NCBI GenBank assembly: GCA_041394265.1
Contig: JAWKIO010000006.1
Span: 496,001-560,000, forward strand
DNA from: Acidimicrobiales bacterium
GTDB taxonomy: Bacteria > Actinomycetota > Acidimicrobiia > Acidimicrobiales > SZUA-35
Length of the DNA: 64,000 bases
Reading direction: 5' to 3'
Shown here piece by piece: positions 50,025 through 59,842 of this stretch (the first letter of the stretch is position 1; every line of letters begins with the position of its first letter). A program made the position numbers and the translations under genes. Below the pieces are notes generated by a model. The model did not search any database, was not told the origin of the DNA, and worked only from the letters and a program-made list of their open reading frames with translations.

Positions 50025-53000
50025 TCAGCCGGTGGGCGGCTTCGAGTCGGTGGCGCGGGCGAGGAGGTCAGTGACTCGACGGAGGGCGGAGGACGACAGC
50101 GAGACCAGCTCGCGCTTGCCGACGAGCGAGGGCGAGATGGCGGCCGGCGGGAGCGGCGCCTCGTCAGCCTGGGCGACGAGATCGGCCAGGATCGCGTCGG
50201 CCAGGGCGTCGAGCTGGCCGGGTGGATGGTGACGGGTGCCGTCGACCTCGACGTGCAGCTCACCACCCTCGACGAAGGCCAGGATCCCGAGGTCGTGGAA
50301 CCGCGGGTTCGATGGGTGGATCGAGGTCGTCATCGGATCGGAGCCGGCGAAGACGTCGTCGTTGGCCGACGGCGCGTCGACCCGCCCGAGGAACCCGACC
50401 ACCACCGACGGGAGCGGGCGATACGCCAGCCCCGAGGTCGGGTCGAGGTAGCGACCGATCCCGAAGCCGATGCCCCGATCGGGGATCCAGCCGAGTGTGT
50501 CGGCCACCGATCGGCGCAGGTCCACCGGCTGGACGTCGACGGCCAGAGGCACCGAGATCGGATGATGGCTGGTACACCAACCCACCGTGCGGCTCAGGTC
50601 GAGTCCGGCACCAGGGACGAGCGCCTCGGATTCTCGGCCGTGACCTTCCACGATCGCGTCGAGCCGATCCCAGCCGAACACCGAGCGACCGGCGACCGCC
50701 AGCGCGTAGAGGATGGCTCGTTCGTGGCCACGTCGGCGGAGCATGGCGGTCTGCCCGCTCGGGAGCGTGCGCCGGACCGAGAGTCCATCGGCCTCGGTCG
50801 CAGCAGCACTCCTGCTCGAGGTCGCCGGGACCATCTCGTGCCACAGCGGATAGTGCGGGCGGACGGCCGCCAGCACTGCCGACGAACCGAGCACTCGTGC
50901 CCAGTCGCTCACATCGCCGCCCGCCTGCGGAGCCGCCCCCGATCGATACGCCTCGGCCCAGTCGTCGAGCAGCACCGACCACGACACCCCATCGACCACC
51001 AGGTGATGAGCGACGATCAGGCAGCGTCGGCGACCGCCGGCCACGAACGTCGCAACTCGAACAGTCGGCCCGTTGGCCAGATTGATCCGAGATGCAACCT
51101 CGTCGGCGTACGCCGCCCACGAAGGCTCGGGCTGACCGGCATCGCGTCCAGTGCGGGACTCGACGACTGGAACCGCACCAAGGTCCTGGCGGACGACGCC
51201 ACTCATGGAATCACCGACGGCTCCCCCCAGTGCATCGTGCTCAGCCCTCGCAGGAGAACTCGTCGCGTCCGCACCGTCGGACAAGGGGCCACGAGGGTCG
51301 ACGCCGTTCACGGATTCACGACCAGCGTCGGTGCGGAGACCGTCGTGCGCCGAGGAGGCTGATCTGGCCGACCCGGACCTGGAATCGGCAGTGAGGTCGT
51401 GGCGCTCGATGCCGATCAGCGAAGGCGAGTCAGAGGGCTCGACGTCGATGACCCAGCCAGCCTCCGTTCGTCGGAACCGGTGCCGGAGCGCAGGGTGGAC
51501 GAGCGGAAGCGTCCGGGCTGCCGACTCGAGCCGATCGAGGTCGACGTCGTCGGCAAGATCGAGCCACCGGTACTGGGCCCAGTGATCGAGATGGGTGAGC
51601 TCCTGATCGAGCAGCCAGCGCTGGATCGGCAGCAGCGGCGGGGAGGTCGACGAGGCGGCGTCGGTGTCCGTACCTGGCGCCGTGTCCGTACCTGGCGCCG
51701 TGGTCGCCGTCTCCGGGCCAGTGAGCTGATCGGCCGACGCAGCCCGGTGCTCGCGAACTTCGAGACCGGGATCGCTGGTCGAGGCGAGATGGCCCGCCAG
51801 TGCTCGCACGCTCTGATGCTCGAACACATCCCGAGGCTTGAGATCGAGTCCCAGCCTGCGGGCCCGAGCCACGATCTGGATGCTGATGATCGAGTCGCCG
51901 CCGAGGTCGAAGTAGTTGTCGTCGAAACCGACCGCCTCGACGCCGAGCGCTTCGGCCCAGAGCACCGACAGCTGGTCGGCCACGTCGGCGTCGGGGTCCG
52001 CCGTCTCGGGCACCGTGGCACCGAGCGAACGGTCGGCCACCGGCTCGGCTCCGCTCTCGTCGGCTCCCGATCGGTCAGCATCGACCGACAGCCCGCCCGG
52101 CGAGTCCTCACCTGCCTTGGACGATCCGGGGGCGGCTATGCCGACTGACTCGGTCGTGGTGACCACCTCAGACGCCGGCGCCAACGGAACGTCGAGCATT
52201 GCGGCCACGATGTCGGTCGGCGCCACCTCGGCCGCCACCGCTACTGGGGGCGCTCCCCCGTCCGCCTGCGAACGAACCGGCGGAACCACGAGCGACGAGC
52301 GGTCGATCTTGCCGTTGGCGTTGGTTGGGAGGGCATCGACGAAGACGTACACGCCGGGCCGCATGACCTCGGGCAGCAGCGCCGCAGCATGCGCTCGGAG
52401 CTCGTCCTCGGCGACCGGTCGATTGGTCTCGAGCCACACGCCGAGGGTCGGCGCCGGACGATCAGGCGGCTCGACCAGCGTACACACGGCCTCGTCGACG
52501 GCCGGGTGGGAGCGCATGACTCGCTCGATCTCGCCGGTCTCGATCCGATGACCACGCAGCTTGATCTGGTGATCGATCCGGCCGTGGAACGCAAGTGCTC
52601 CGTCGTCGAGTTCGAGCACCCGGTCGCCGGTGCGATACCAGCGCTCGCCGTCGACCTCGACGAAACGCTCCTCGGTGAGGTCGGGCCGCCCGAGATAGCC
52701 GAGCGCCACTCCCCGACCACCGATCCACAGTTCGCCGTCGACCACCCGTTGCGTCGCACCGGGAATGGGCCGGCCGATCGGCACCGTGGCGTCGGCACGA
52801 ACCTCCGGTCCGAACGTGTAGGCGTGGCTCCACACCGCCGCCTCGGTCGGGCCGTATTCATTGTGCAACCGAACGTGCGGGAGCCGCTCACGGTGCAGGT
52901 CGACCACCGCCTGCGAACACTCCTCGCCGGCAACGATGGCATCGCGCAGCGACGCCAGCTGCGACGGTGCGTTCTCGCTGATCAGCAACCGATACAACGA

Positions 53001-56000
53001 GGGCAGCGCCAGCAGCTGGGTGACCTGGTGTCGCTCGATCAACTCGCCCAGGTGAGTGACCTCGGTGTGCAGCCCGTCGTCGGGAAGCACCACGGTGCCA
53101 CCCTGGCTCAGCGCCCACCACAGACCGGCGAACGATGAATCGAAGGCGAACGACGACAACACCAGGAACCGCTCGACCGGCTCGGGGTAGAACTCGGTAC
53201 GGGCCAGCGTGGTCGCCACGATGTTCGCGTGGCGCACCACCACGCCCTTGGGTACGCCCGTCGAGCCCGAGGTGAACAGCACATAGGCCGGGTCGTTGGC
53301 CTCGACCGGCGGACCGACGTCGAATGAGCTGGCATCTGCATCGGCCGCAGCGGGGACCGCAACCACGTCGACGGCCGACCACCCAACCAGCGATGCATCG
53401 GTCGAGACGACCAGGCTGATGCAGGCGGTCTCGATGATCGTCGACAGCCGGGCCGACGGTAGAGCTGGATCGAGCGGGGCAAACGCGGCACCCGTCGCCA
53501 TCACCCCGAGCGCTGCGATCGCGAACTCCGAGCGACGGCTGGCATCGATACCAACCACCGACCCTGAACCGACCCCACGGCTGCGCAGCTGCTCCGCCAG
53601 CGCACCGGCGCGAGCGACCATCTCGCCGTACGACAGCATCTCGCCCTCGCAGACGACAGCCGAGGCATCGGGCCGTTCGGCGGCGACATCGAACACGAGC
53701 TGGTGCAACGGCCGCGCCTCGACGGCCGCAAGTACCTGGTTCGCAGCGGCTGAGGTGGCTGCTCCGCGATCGAGCACCTCGGCGGCGACGCCGTTCTCGG
53801 CAAGCTCGGAGGAGTCCGCTGCGACGGGCTGCAGTTGCAGCGCGACATTGTCGGCGTCTGCTTCACCAACCTCGTGCCCGGTCGAGGTGGCGGCGCTTAG
53901 CGCGGCGGCAACGGCGTCGACGACTTCACCAGCGCCGGTCCCGCTACCAACCCGGTCGTCGAGGCGGTTCTCGATCGTGGCCAACAGCTGATCGGCCAGG
54001 ACCGGGGTCAGCGTGCCGCCCTGGTACTCGACCGCAAGTGTGACCGACTCGCCTTCCAGTTGGACGAAGAACGTCACCGGGGCGACTGACGAACCGGTGC
54101 CGATGATCTCCTGCGTGACACCGTGCTCGCCGAGACGGATCGGGGCCGTCTCCTGGAGGGCGACGAGCACGTCGAGGTCGAGTGGGTCGAGTCCGGCCTT
54201 TCGACGGTCGGCCACCATCGCCGAGTACGGGTAGGCCCGATGGGCGAGTGCAGTGCGAACGGTCTCACCGGTGTGGCGGAGCAGGTCGTCGGCGCCCAGG
54301 TCGAGCACGATCGGCAGTGGGTTGATGAAGTACCCGATGAGCGGCCGGGCGGCCACGTGATCCCGAGTGGAGCCGACCATGCCGATGGCCACCCGGTCGC
54401 CGTCGGTGACGTCGCCGATCACCGTGGCGATCGTGGCCAGCGCCGTCACGAACGGGGTGGCACCGTCAGCGCCGGCAAGCTCTGAGCGCTTCAGCGCGAT
54501 TGGTCGGTCCACGTAGCCAGCCTGGGTGGCCGCGTCGCCCACGGCGGGCCGGGCCGCAGCGTCAGCGTCGACGGGACCTTCTCCTACCGTGCCAGTCTCC
54601 GTGGCCGGGCCGCTCGTGGCAGGTCGGGCCGCAGCGTCGGCGGCATCGGGGCCTTCGCTTGCCGTGCCAGCCCCGGTCGCCGGGCCGCCAGCTGCGGCTT
54701 GGGCCGCAGCGTCGATGCCATGGGGTCCTTCGTCTGCGGAACCCACGGGAGCCGCGCCGAGCCCGGCCGACCAGTGGGGACGAGGCAACGCCTGCCCGTC
54801 GTTGACCGACAGCCAATGGTCGCGGGCCCGGTCACGGGGTTGCTCGGCCTGCCAGGCGGCGACGTCGGCGTAGTCCACCTCGAGCTCGGGCAGCGACTCA
54901 CCTCGGTAGGCGGCGTCGAGTTCGCTCCACAGCAGGTCGAAGCTGGTGGCGTCGATCGATAGGTGGTGCACGACGAGGGCGACCGACATCGCTCCCCCAT
55001 CAGCCTCACCGGGCGCAGACGCGATCGGCTGGAGACGGCACCGTAGGAGCGGCCCGTGGTCGAGGTCGAACGGCTGCGACTGCAGCGCCACGGCGCTCGC
55101 TCGGATCTCGTCCGGCATCGCCGGCAACGGGTCGATCACCAGATCGATCGCCTCGTCTGGGGTCAACCGCACCCGGGGGAACCCGAACGTCCAGTGCAGC
55201 GGGACGTGTCGATCGACGACCGTACGGAGGGCAGCAACGAACCGCTCGACATCGAACTCCCGATCCTCGCCACCCTCGACCCGATACAACCGGCAGATGT
55301 TGTACCGAGGGTCGTCGGGCGCGTCGAGGTGCTGGAACAACAGCGCCAGCTCGCCCTCGGAGAACTGTGGCGCCGCACCCGGCAACCGAGCCTCGGGGCC
55401 CGACTCGCCAGACGCCGTCCCGCCAGTCGCCGTCAACACCTCGATCGCCTCGGCCAGCAGCCGTGGCGTGGTGTTGGTGAACGCCATCTCCTCCGGTAGC
55501 ACGACGCCGAGCCGCTCCCCCAGGTCGACGATCATCTCGAGCGCCATGAGCGAGTCGCTGCCCAGGTCGAAGAAGTCGTCGGTCGCGCTGATGGGCTCGA
55601 TCCGCAGCACCCGCTCCCACCGCTCGACCACGAGCCGTTCGAGGTCAGACGTGGCCTCCACATGCAACGCCGGACCAGGCCGGTGTACCCGCTCGGGCGC
55701 CGGCAAGGCTGCCGTGTCGAGCTTGCCGTTCGTCGTGGTCGGCAGTTGCTCGACCGCCACGTACGCCGCAGGAATGGCGTGTGCCGGGAGCAGGTCGGCC
55801 AGGTGGTGTCGCAGCGCCGCCGGCTCCGGCATCGAGTGCCCCTCGGCCACCTCCACCCACGCCGTCAGCACCTCACGAGGTTTCGGCTGGTAGTCGATCT
55901 CGGCCAGCATCGAACGCACCACGTCGAGGTCGTCGCGATCGTCGAGCTCGGCCAGCGCCTCGTCTCGGGTCTTGTGCCCGAGGCGCACGTCCCACGCATA

Positions 56001-59000
56001 CGGCTCGGCGTAGTTGTGGTAGCCCTGCTCGATCAGGTGACTGTGGATGCCCGCCGCATTGATCAGACAGTTGGTGGAACGCCCGGTGTCGCTGGGCCGC
56101 ACCCACGGCGCCGAGTGGTCGAGGAAGTCGAGCATCTCGGCCAGTTCGACGTCGACATAGCGGTAGAAGTCGACGTAGCGGATGCGGTCAAAGAGGTCGC
56201 CGTCGTCGAACGCCGACTCGGCGAACACGCTGGTGTCGAGCAACCGGTTCGGGACATCGTCGCTGCGGTGGTACGCCCGACGAGCCTCGACCACGGCCCG
56301 GTCGATCGCCTCGGGGTCGAATCGGTCGCCGCTGAACTGCTGCGGGATGAGGCGGGTCTCGAACAGCTGCCCCCGCGACAACCCGGTGACGATCACGGGC
56401 ACGCCCTCGGCCACCGCCCGGTTCGTGGCGAGCGTGTAGATCGCCTTGTAACAGCCGTTGCACACGTTCGAGAACCGCTCGAGGCTGTCGCGGAAGATCT
56501 CGTTCATGGCCGGAGTGGTCATGAACTCGTGGTCGATGCCGAGGTCCGCAGCCGAGCGGCGGGCGTTGGCCATCGCCTCCTCGGAGATGAACCCGTTGTC
56601 GAGAGTGAGCGCCAACACCTCGAAGCCCAGCTCGACCAGCTGGTACAGGGCGTACGTCGAGTCCTTGCCCCCGCTCAGCAGATGGATGGCGTCGTACCGA
56701 CCGGTCCGCTCGGCCCGTGCCCGGTCGCGGATGGCGACCAGGTCGTCTCGGGTACCGAAGTACGAGGCGGCGGCGACCTTCACCCGATCGTGCGAGTGGC
56801 ACACGTTGCAGACACCGTTTGCGTCGAACGTGGTGCTGGGCACCCGTGACGACAGACCGCAGCGAACGCAGTAGCTGACCGCCGTCGCCTGCACCGCCTC
56901 GGCCGGCGACCACACGCGCACGGCGGCGACCGAGATGGCGGGGTGCGCGGCGAGGGCTTGCTCGACCTCGCTCGGGTCGAGGCGGATGCCACCGATCTTG
57001 ACCTGCTCATCGGCCCGACCGAGGTAGACGAGCGTGACTGGATCACCGACGAGGCGAACCAGATCGCCCGAGCGGTACCAACGCCGGCCACCCATCTCCA
57101 CGAACGGATCATCGGTCGACGGACCTGCGTCGCTCGACCCGAGGTAGCCGTTCGTCACCCCGGCGTGGCTGATGTAGAGCTCGCCGACCGCCCCGATCGG
57201 TACCGGCTGGCGGTAGCGATCGAGCACGGCGAGGCGAACGCCGGGCGCAGGCACACCGATGGGCACGTCGGCCAGCGTCTCCGTGGACGATGCCAGGTGG
57301 ATCATGCAGCCGACCACCGCTTCAGTCGGTCCGTACTCGTTGAACAGCACGAGGTCGGGATGCCAAGCCCACAGCCGACGAGCGAGTCTGGTGGTGAACG
57401 CCTCACCACCGACAACGAGGGTCCGCAGCGCATGGTCGTCGGGCAGCCACCGCAGCAGCAGGTCGAGGTGTGACGGTGTCGCTTTGGCCCAGGTGATGTC
57501 GGGTCGCTCAGCAATCGCCCGCACCGCCGCAGGGCCGTCGGCGTCGATCACCACCAGTCGACCACCGGCCAACAGTGGAGCGAACAGCGTGGTGACGGTG
57601 AGGTCGAAGGTGAGCGCCGTGAAGAGGGCGGCCACCGGCGCCGCATCGAAGTACGACGTGCGGGCGAAGTGGACATACCCCGCCAATCCCCACTGCGTGA
57701 TCGGCACACCCTTGGGTTCACCGGTCGACCCCGAGGTGAACAGCAGGTACGCCTCGTCGTCGGTCCCGATGGCAGGGCGCTCAGTCCGCACCGATTCCCC
57801 CGCAACGTTGGTGCCAGGAGCCTCGATTTGATGTTCTCCGCGCCAAAGTTGCCCTCGGGCCCCATCGTCGGTGAGGGTCAGCACCGTGCCCGCTCGCTCG
57901 GTGAGCGAGTCGAGCCGGGCGCGGGGCTGGGCCGGGTCGAGCGGGACGTACGAAGCGCCGAGAGTCATCACGGCGTAGATGTCGATCACGGTGTCGACCG
58001 AACGACCCCGCTCGACCGCCACCCGGTCACCGGCGCGCACCCCGAGCCCAGCGAGCTCGGCGGCCCGAGCGTCAACCCGCTCCCACAGCTCGACACCGGT
58101 CAGCGGCGACGAACCATCGGCCGCTTCGATCACCACGTCGGTCCGAGCGCTCACGGCGCTGCGCAGCTGCTCGATGACCGGACCCCGAGGATCGACCGGC
58201 GTCGGGCCGGTGCCCCAGGCGACGAGTTGCGCCGATTCCTCGGGGGTCACGATCGAGCGAGCGCCGATCGGCTCGTCGAGTCCGTCGAGGAAGGCATCGA
58301 GCGTGGCCAGGAAGTGCTGGGGCGCGAGACGGGCGTGTTCGGGACCGGCGGCGGCCTCATTCAGGTCGAGCGCCAGCTGGAGCTCGGGGCCATAGCCGGT
58401 GAGCTGCACTCGGAGGAGGTGGGTGGGGTCGGTGGCACCGGCGTGGATCCACGTGGTCGAGGCCGGGATCAGGCTGAAGTCGCCGTAGCCCATGTTCGGG
58501 ATGACGTTGACGACGGTCTCGTAGTCAGCTGGTGCGCTCCGCCCGAGCTCGGCGTTCCGCAGCGTGGTGAGGATCGAGCGGCCGATGCGCTTGTGCAGTG
58601 AGCGGGCGGTGTCGTCGGGTTCGATCGTGATGTCGACACCGAAGACGTCCATGACCGGTCCGACCACGTCGCGGGCTTCAGGGGTCGAGCGGTTGTGGAC
58701 CGGCATGCCGATGGCAAACCGGTCGGCACCGGTGAGTCGGTGCAGGTACAGCGCAGCGGCGCTGATCATCAGCGTGGTCCAGCCCAGTTCGACGCTGAGC
58801 ATGCGAAGGTCGCCGTCGAGCAAGGCCCGGGCTCGAGTGAGCCGGTCGGCAGGGTCGACCTCGACTCGGCGACTGCGTGGGGTCGGCTTGGTGACGGCGT
58901 CGTAGAGCCGTCCGATCTTCGGCGCTTCGCGGCGGGTGGCCCAGAACTGGTCCGCCTTCGCTGCACGCGGCGACGGCGTCCGAGTCGCCTGCCGGTACCA

Positions 59001-59576
59001 CTGGTAGTAGCTGTCGTTCGGCCCGGCCGCGGGCAGCGCCGTCCCGGTCAGCAGTGCGTCGTAGGTCGCACCGACGAGGCCGAACACCTTGGCGGCCGAG
59101 GTGGCATCGATGGCCACGTGGTGGAAGGCGAGGTACCACGAGCTGGTGCCGTCGTCGTGACGAAGCAGCACCGAGTCGGCGGGGCCGACGGTCAGGTCGA
59201 TCGGCCGGCTCGCCCGACGAGCGGCCCACTCAGCCACCTGCGACCGGTCGAGCTCGATCACCTCGGTGGTCGCCGCCAACTCTCCGGGCGGGGCAACCTG
59301 CGCCACCACACCACTGTCGGCGTCGACGATCCGGGTGCGCACCGCATCGAACCGGTTGACGACCGTGGTGAACGCCCGAGCCAGCGCGCTCGGATCGATC
59401 GGACCGTCGAGGTGCGACACGAGCGCCATGTTCTGGTGCGGCGAGTCGGGATGGCGCCGTTGCGACGCCAACAGCCCGCGTTGCATCGGCGTGAGCTGGG
59501 TGCCGAGTCGCACCGCGGTAGCCGAAGCTACGGGCGCGTCTGCCGGCGACCTGTCGACGGCCGGGCCGCTCGTCAT
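50025..59576 (-). CDS. NRPS C-A(PP-loop inserted)-T-C-A-T-E
   Basis: A 3,183-residue synthetase. C1 about 20-470 (HHVAIDA at about 150). A1 about 490-1295 with LFTSGSTGEPKG near 614 and code D-L-T-K-V-G-E-V-G-K, one residue from the Asn code. A1 is split: after A8 (DEQVKIGGIRL, about 854) lie residues ~897-1230 of a zinc-ribbon (CVRCG ... FDANGVCNVC) and PP-loop ATPase (LLSGGKDS near 965, CNGC near 1035, TNC near 1166); A10 (TNGKLD) follows near 1287. T1 DLGSDSL near 1337. C2 with HHLSIDA near 1537, and a 25-aa repeat linker at 1610-1685. A2 with code D-S-A-L-I-A-E-V-W-K, 7 of 10 matches to the bacitracin His code; T2 LGGDS near 2557. The C-terminal domain has the epimerase motifs HHLVVDGVSW, GHGRE and RTVGW. 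Start ATG 59576 overlaps the carrier stop (ATGA). Confidence 0.92.
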   Translation of the reverse strand: MTSGPAVDRSPADAPVASATAVRLGTQLTPMQRGLLASQRRHPDSPHQNMALVSHLDGPIDPSALARAFTTVVNRFDAVRTRIVDADSGVVAQVAPPGELAATTEVIELDRSQVAEWAARRASRPIDLTVGPADSVLLRHDDGTSSWYLAFHHVAIDATSAAKVFGLVGATYDALLTGTALPAAGPNDSYYQWYRQATRTPSPRAAKADQFWATRREAPKIGRLYDAVTKPTPRSRRVEVDPADRLTRARALLDGDLRMLSVELGWTTLMISAAALYLHRLTGADRFAIGMPVHNRSTPEARDVVGPVMDVFGVDITIEPDDTARSLHKRIGRSILTTLRNAELGRSAPADYETVVNVIPNMGYGDFSLIPASTTWIHAGATDPTHLLRVQLTGYGPELQLALDLNEAAAGPEHARLAPQHFLATLDAFLDGLDEPIGARSIVTPEESAQLVAWGTGPTPVDPRGPVIEQLRSAVSARTDVVIEAADGSSPLTGVELWERVDARAAELAGLGVRAGDRVAVERGRSVDTVIDIYAVMTLGASYVPLDPAQPRARLDSLTERAGTVLTLTDDGARGQLWRGEHQIEAPGTNVAGESVRTERPAIGTDDEAYLLFTSGSTGEPKGVPITQWGLAGYVHFARTSYFDAAPVAALFTALTFDLTVTTLFAPLLAGGRLVVIDADGPAAVRAIAERPDITWAKATPSHLDLLLRWLPDDHALRTLVVGGEAFTTRLARRLWAWHPDLVLFNEYGPTEAVVGCMIHLASSTETLADVPIGVPAPGVRLAVLDRYRQPVPIGAVGELYISHAGVTNGYLGSSDAGPSTDDPFVEMGGRRWYRSGDLVRLVGDPVTLVYLGRADEQVKIGGIRLDPSEVEQALAAHPAISVAAVRVWSPAEAVQATAVSYCVRCGLSSRVPSTTFDANGVCNVCHSHDRVKVAAASYFGTRDDLVAIRDRARAERTGRYDAIHLLSGGKDSTYALYQLVELGFEVLALTLDNGFISEEAMANARRSAADLGIDHEFMTTPAMNEIFRDSLERFSNVCNGCYKAIYTLATNRAVAEGVPVIVTGLSRGQLFETRLIPQQFSGDRFDPEAIDRAVVEARRAYHRSDDVPNRLLDTSVFAESAFDDGDLFDRIRYVDFYRYVDVELAEMLDFLDHSAPWVRPSDTGRSTNCLINAAGIHSHLIEQGYHNYAEPYAWDVRLGHKTRDEALAELDDRDDLDVVRSMLAEIDYQPKPREVLTAWVEVAEGHSMPEPAALRHHLADLLPAHAIPAAYVAVEQLPTTTNGKLDTAALPAPERVHRPGPALHVEATSDLERLVVERWERVLRIEPISATDDFFDLGSDSLMALEMIVDLGERLGVVLPEEMAFTNTTPRLLAEAIEVLTATGGTASGESGPEARLPGAAPQFSEGELALLFQHLDAPDDPRYNICRLYRVEGGEDREFDVERFVAALRTVVDRHVPLHWTFGFPRVRLTPDEAIDLVIDPLPAMPDEIRASAVALQSQPFDLDHGPLLRCRLQPIASAPGEADGGAMSVALVVHHLSIDATSFDLLWSELDAAYRGESLPELEVDYADVAAWQAEQPRDRARDHWLSVNDGQALPRPHWSAGLGAAPVGSADEGPHGIDAAAQAAAGGPATGAGTASEGPDAADAAARPATSGPATETGTVGEGPVDADAAARPAVGDAATQAGYVDRPIALKRSELAGADGATPFVTALATIATVIGDVTDGDRVAIGMVGSTRDHVAARPLIGYFINPLPIVLDLGADDLLRHTGETVRTALAHRAYPYSAMVADRRKAGLDPLDLDVLVALQETAPIRLGEHGVTQEIIGTGSSVAPVTFFVQLEGESVTLAVEYQGGTLTPVLADQLLATIENRLDDRVGSGTGAGEVVDAVAAALSAATSTGHEVGEADADNVALQLQPVAADSSELAENGVAAEVLDRGAATSAAANQVLAAVEARPLHQLVFDVAAERPDASAVVCEGEMLSYGEMVARAGALAEQLRSRGVGSGSVVGIDASRRSEFAIAALGVMATGAAFAPLDPALPSARLSTIIETACISLVVSTDASLVGWSAVDVVAVPAAADADASSFDVGPPVEANDPAYVLFTSGSTGVPKGVVVRHANIVATTLARTEFYPEPVERFLVLSSFAFDSSFAGLWWALSQGGTVVLPDDGLHTEVTHLGELIERHQVTQLLALPSLYRLLISENAPSQLASLRDAIVAGEECSQAVVDLHRERLPHVRLHNEYGPTEAAVWSHAYTFGPEVRADATVPIGRPIPGATQRVVDGELWIGGRGVALGYLGRPDLTEERFVEVDGERWYRTGDRVLELDDGALAFHGRIDHQIKLRGHRIETGEIERVMRSHPAVDEAVCTLVEPPDRPAPTLGVWLETNRPVAEDELRAHAAALLPEVMRPGVYVFVDALPTNANGKIDRSSLVVPPVRSQADGGAPPVAVAAEVAPTDIVAAMLDVPLAPASEVVTTTESVGIAAPGSSKAGEDSPGGLSVDADRSGADESGAEPVADRSLGATVPETADPDADVADQLSVLWAEALGVEAVGFDDNYFDLGGDSIISIQIVARARRLGLDLKPRDVFEHQSVRALAGHLASTSDPGLEVREHRAASADQLTGPETATTAPGTDTAPGTDTDAASSTSPPLLPIQRWLLDQELTHLDHWAQYRWLDLADDVDLDRLESAARTLPLVHPALRHRFRRTEAGWVIDVEPSDSPSLIGIERHDLTADSRSGSARSASSAHDGLRTDAGRESVNGVDPRGPLSDGADATSSPARAEHDALGGAVGDSMSGVVRQDLGAVPVVESRTGRDAGQPEPSWAAYADEVASRINLANGPTVRVATFVAGGRRRCLIVAHHLVVDGVSWSVLLDDWAEAYRSGAAPQAGGDVSDWARVLGSSAVLAAVRPHYPLWHEMVPATSSRSAAATEADGLSVRRTLPSGQTAMLRRRGHERAILYALAVAGRSVFGWDRLDAIVEGHGRESEALVPGAGLDLSRTVGWCTSHHPISVPLAVDVQPVDLRRSVADTLGWIPDRGIGFGIGRYLDPTSGLAYRPLPSVVVGFLGRVDAPSANDDVFAGSDPMTTSIHPSNPRFHDLGILAFVEGGELHVEVDGTRHHPPGQLDALADAILADLVAQADEAPLPPAAISPSLVGKRELVSLSSSALRRVTDLLARATDSKPPTG
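54525..54745 (-). repeat. 75-bp in-frame repeat (25-aa linker unit) inside C2 of the NRPS
   Basis: Three units spaced exactly 75 bp (GGGCCGCAGCGTC at 54551, 54626 and 54701) encode Gly-Pro-x-x-x-D-A-A-A-(Q/R) ... segments. They are placed inside the condensation domain, after DHWLSVNDGQALPRPHW, in a loop that is normally short. Confidence 0.85.
57834..57853. repeat. REP-core sequence inside the NRPS A1 coding region
   Basis: TTCTCCGCGCCAAAGTTGCC matches the intergenic REP-like unit at 48311-48330 in 17 of 20 positions. It encodes part of the loop GARGQLWRGEHQI in A1. It keeps the reading frame. Confidence 0.55.
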
Positions 59577-59842
59577 CGAGCGGTCGCCAACCGATCCATG
59601 AATGCGACCATGAGGTCGACGGTCTGGAAGTGTTCGAGGATCACGTCGCCCGGGTCGATCTCGACGCCGGTGCGGTCTTCGAGCCACTCCACGATCTGCA
59701 CGACGCCGAGCGAATCGACGAGTCCGGTGAGGAGCAGGTCGGTGCTGCCCTCGACCGGGACTGAAGGGTCCAGGGTGATCTCGTCGTTGATGAGTGCGAT
59801 CAGCTCGTCGGCGAGCCCTGCGTCACCCGCTGCTGTCCCCAT
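59573..59842 (-). CDS. Free-standing acyl/peptidyl carrier protein
   Basis: An 89-residue carrier protein. The phosphopantetheine serine lies in TGLVDSLGVVQ (Ser about residue 43), followed by a standard helix II (IVEWLEDRTGVEIDPGD). It should carry the unit activated by the adjacent adenylation enzyme. Start overlaps the stop region of the ligase gene (59823-59842) and its stop overlaps the NRPS start (ATGA), so ligase, carrier and NRPS are translated as one unit. The size and DSL motif match stand-alone carriers such as PltL. Confidence 0.9.
   Translation of the reverse strand: MGTAAGDAGLADELIALINDEITLDPSVPVEGSTDLLLTGLVDSLGVVQIVEWLEDRTGVEIDPGDVILEHFQTVDLMVAFMDRLATAR

Noticed and set aside
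56660..56900. Frameshift or chimera making the PP-loop insert appear inside the A domain
   Set aside because: The reading frame is open through both borders, base composition matches on both sides and A-domain motifs resume in order, so a true insertion is the simpler reading; still worth confirming with raw reads.
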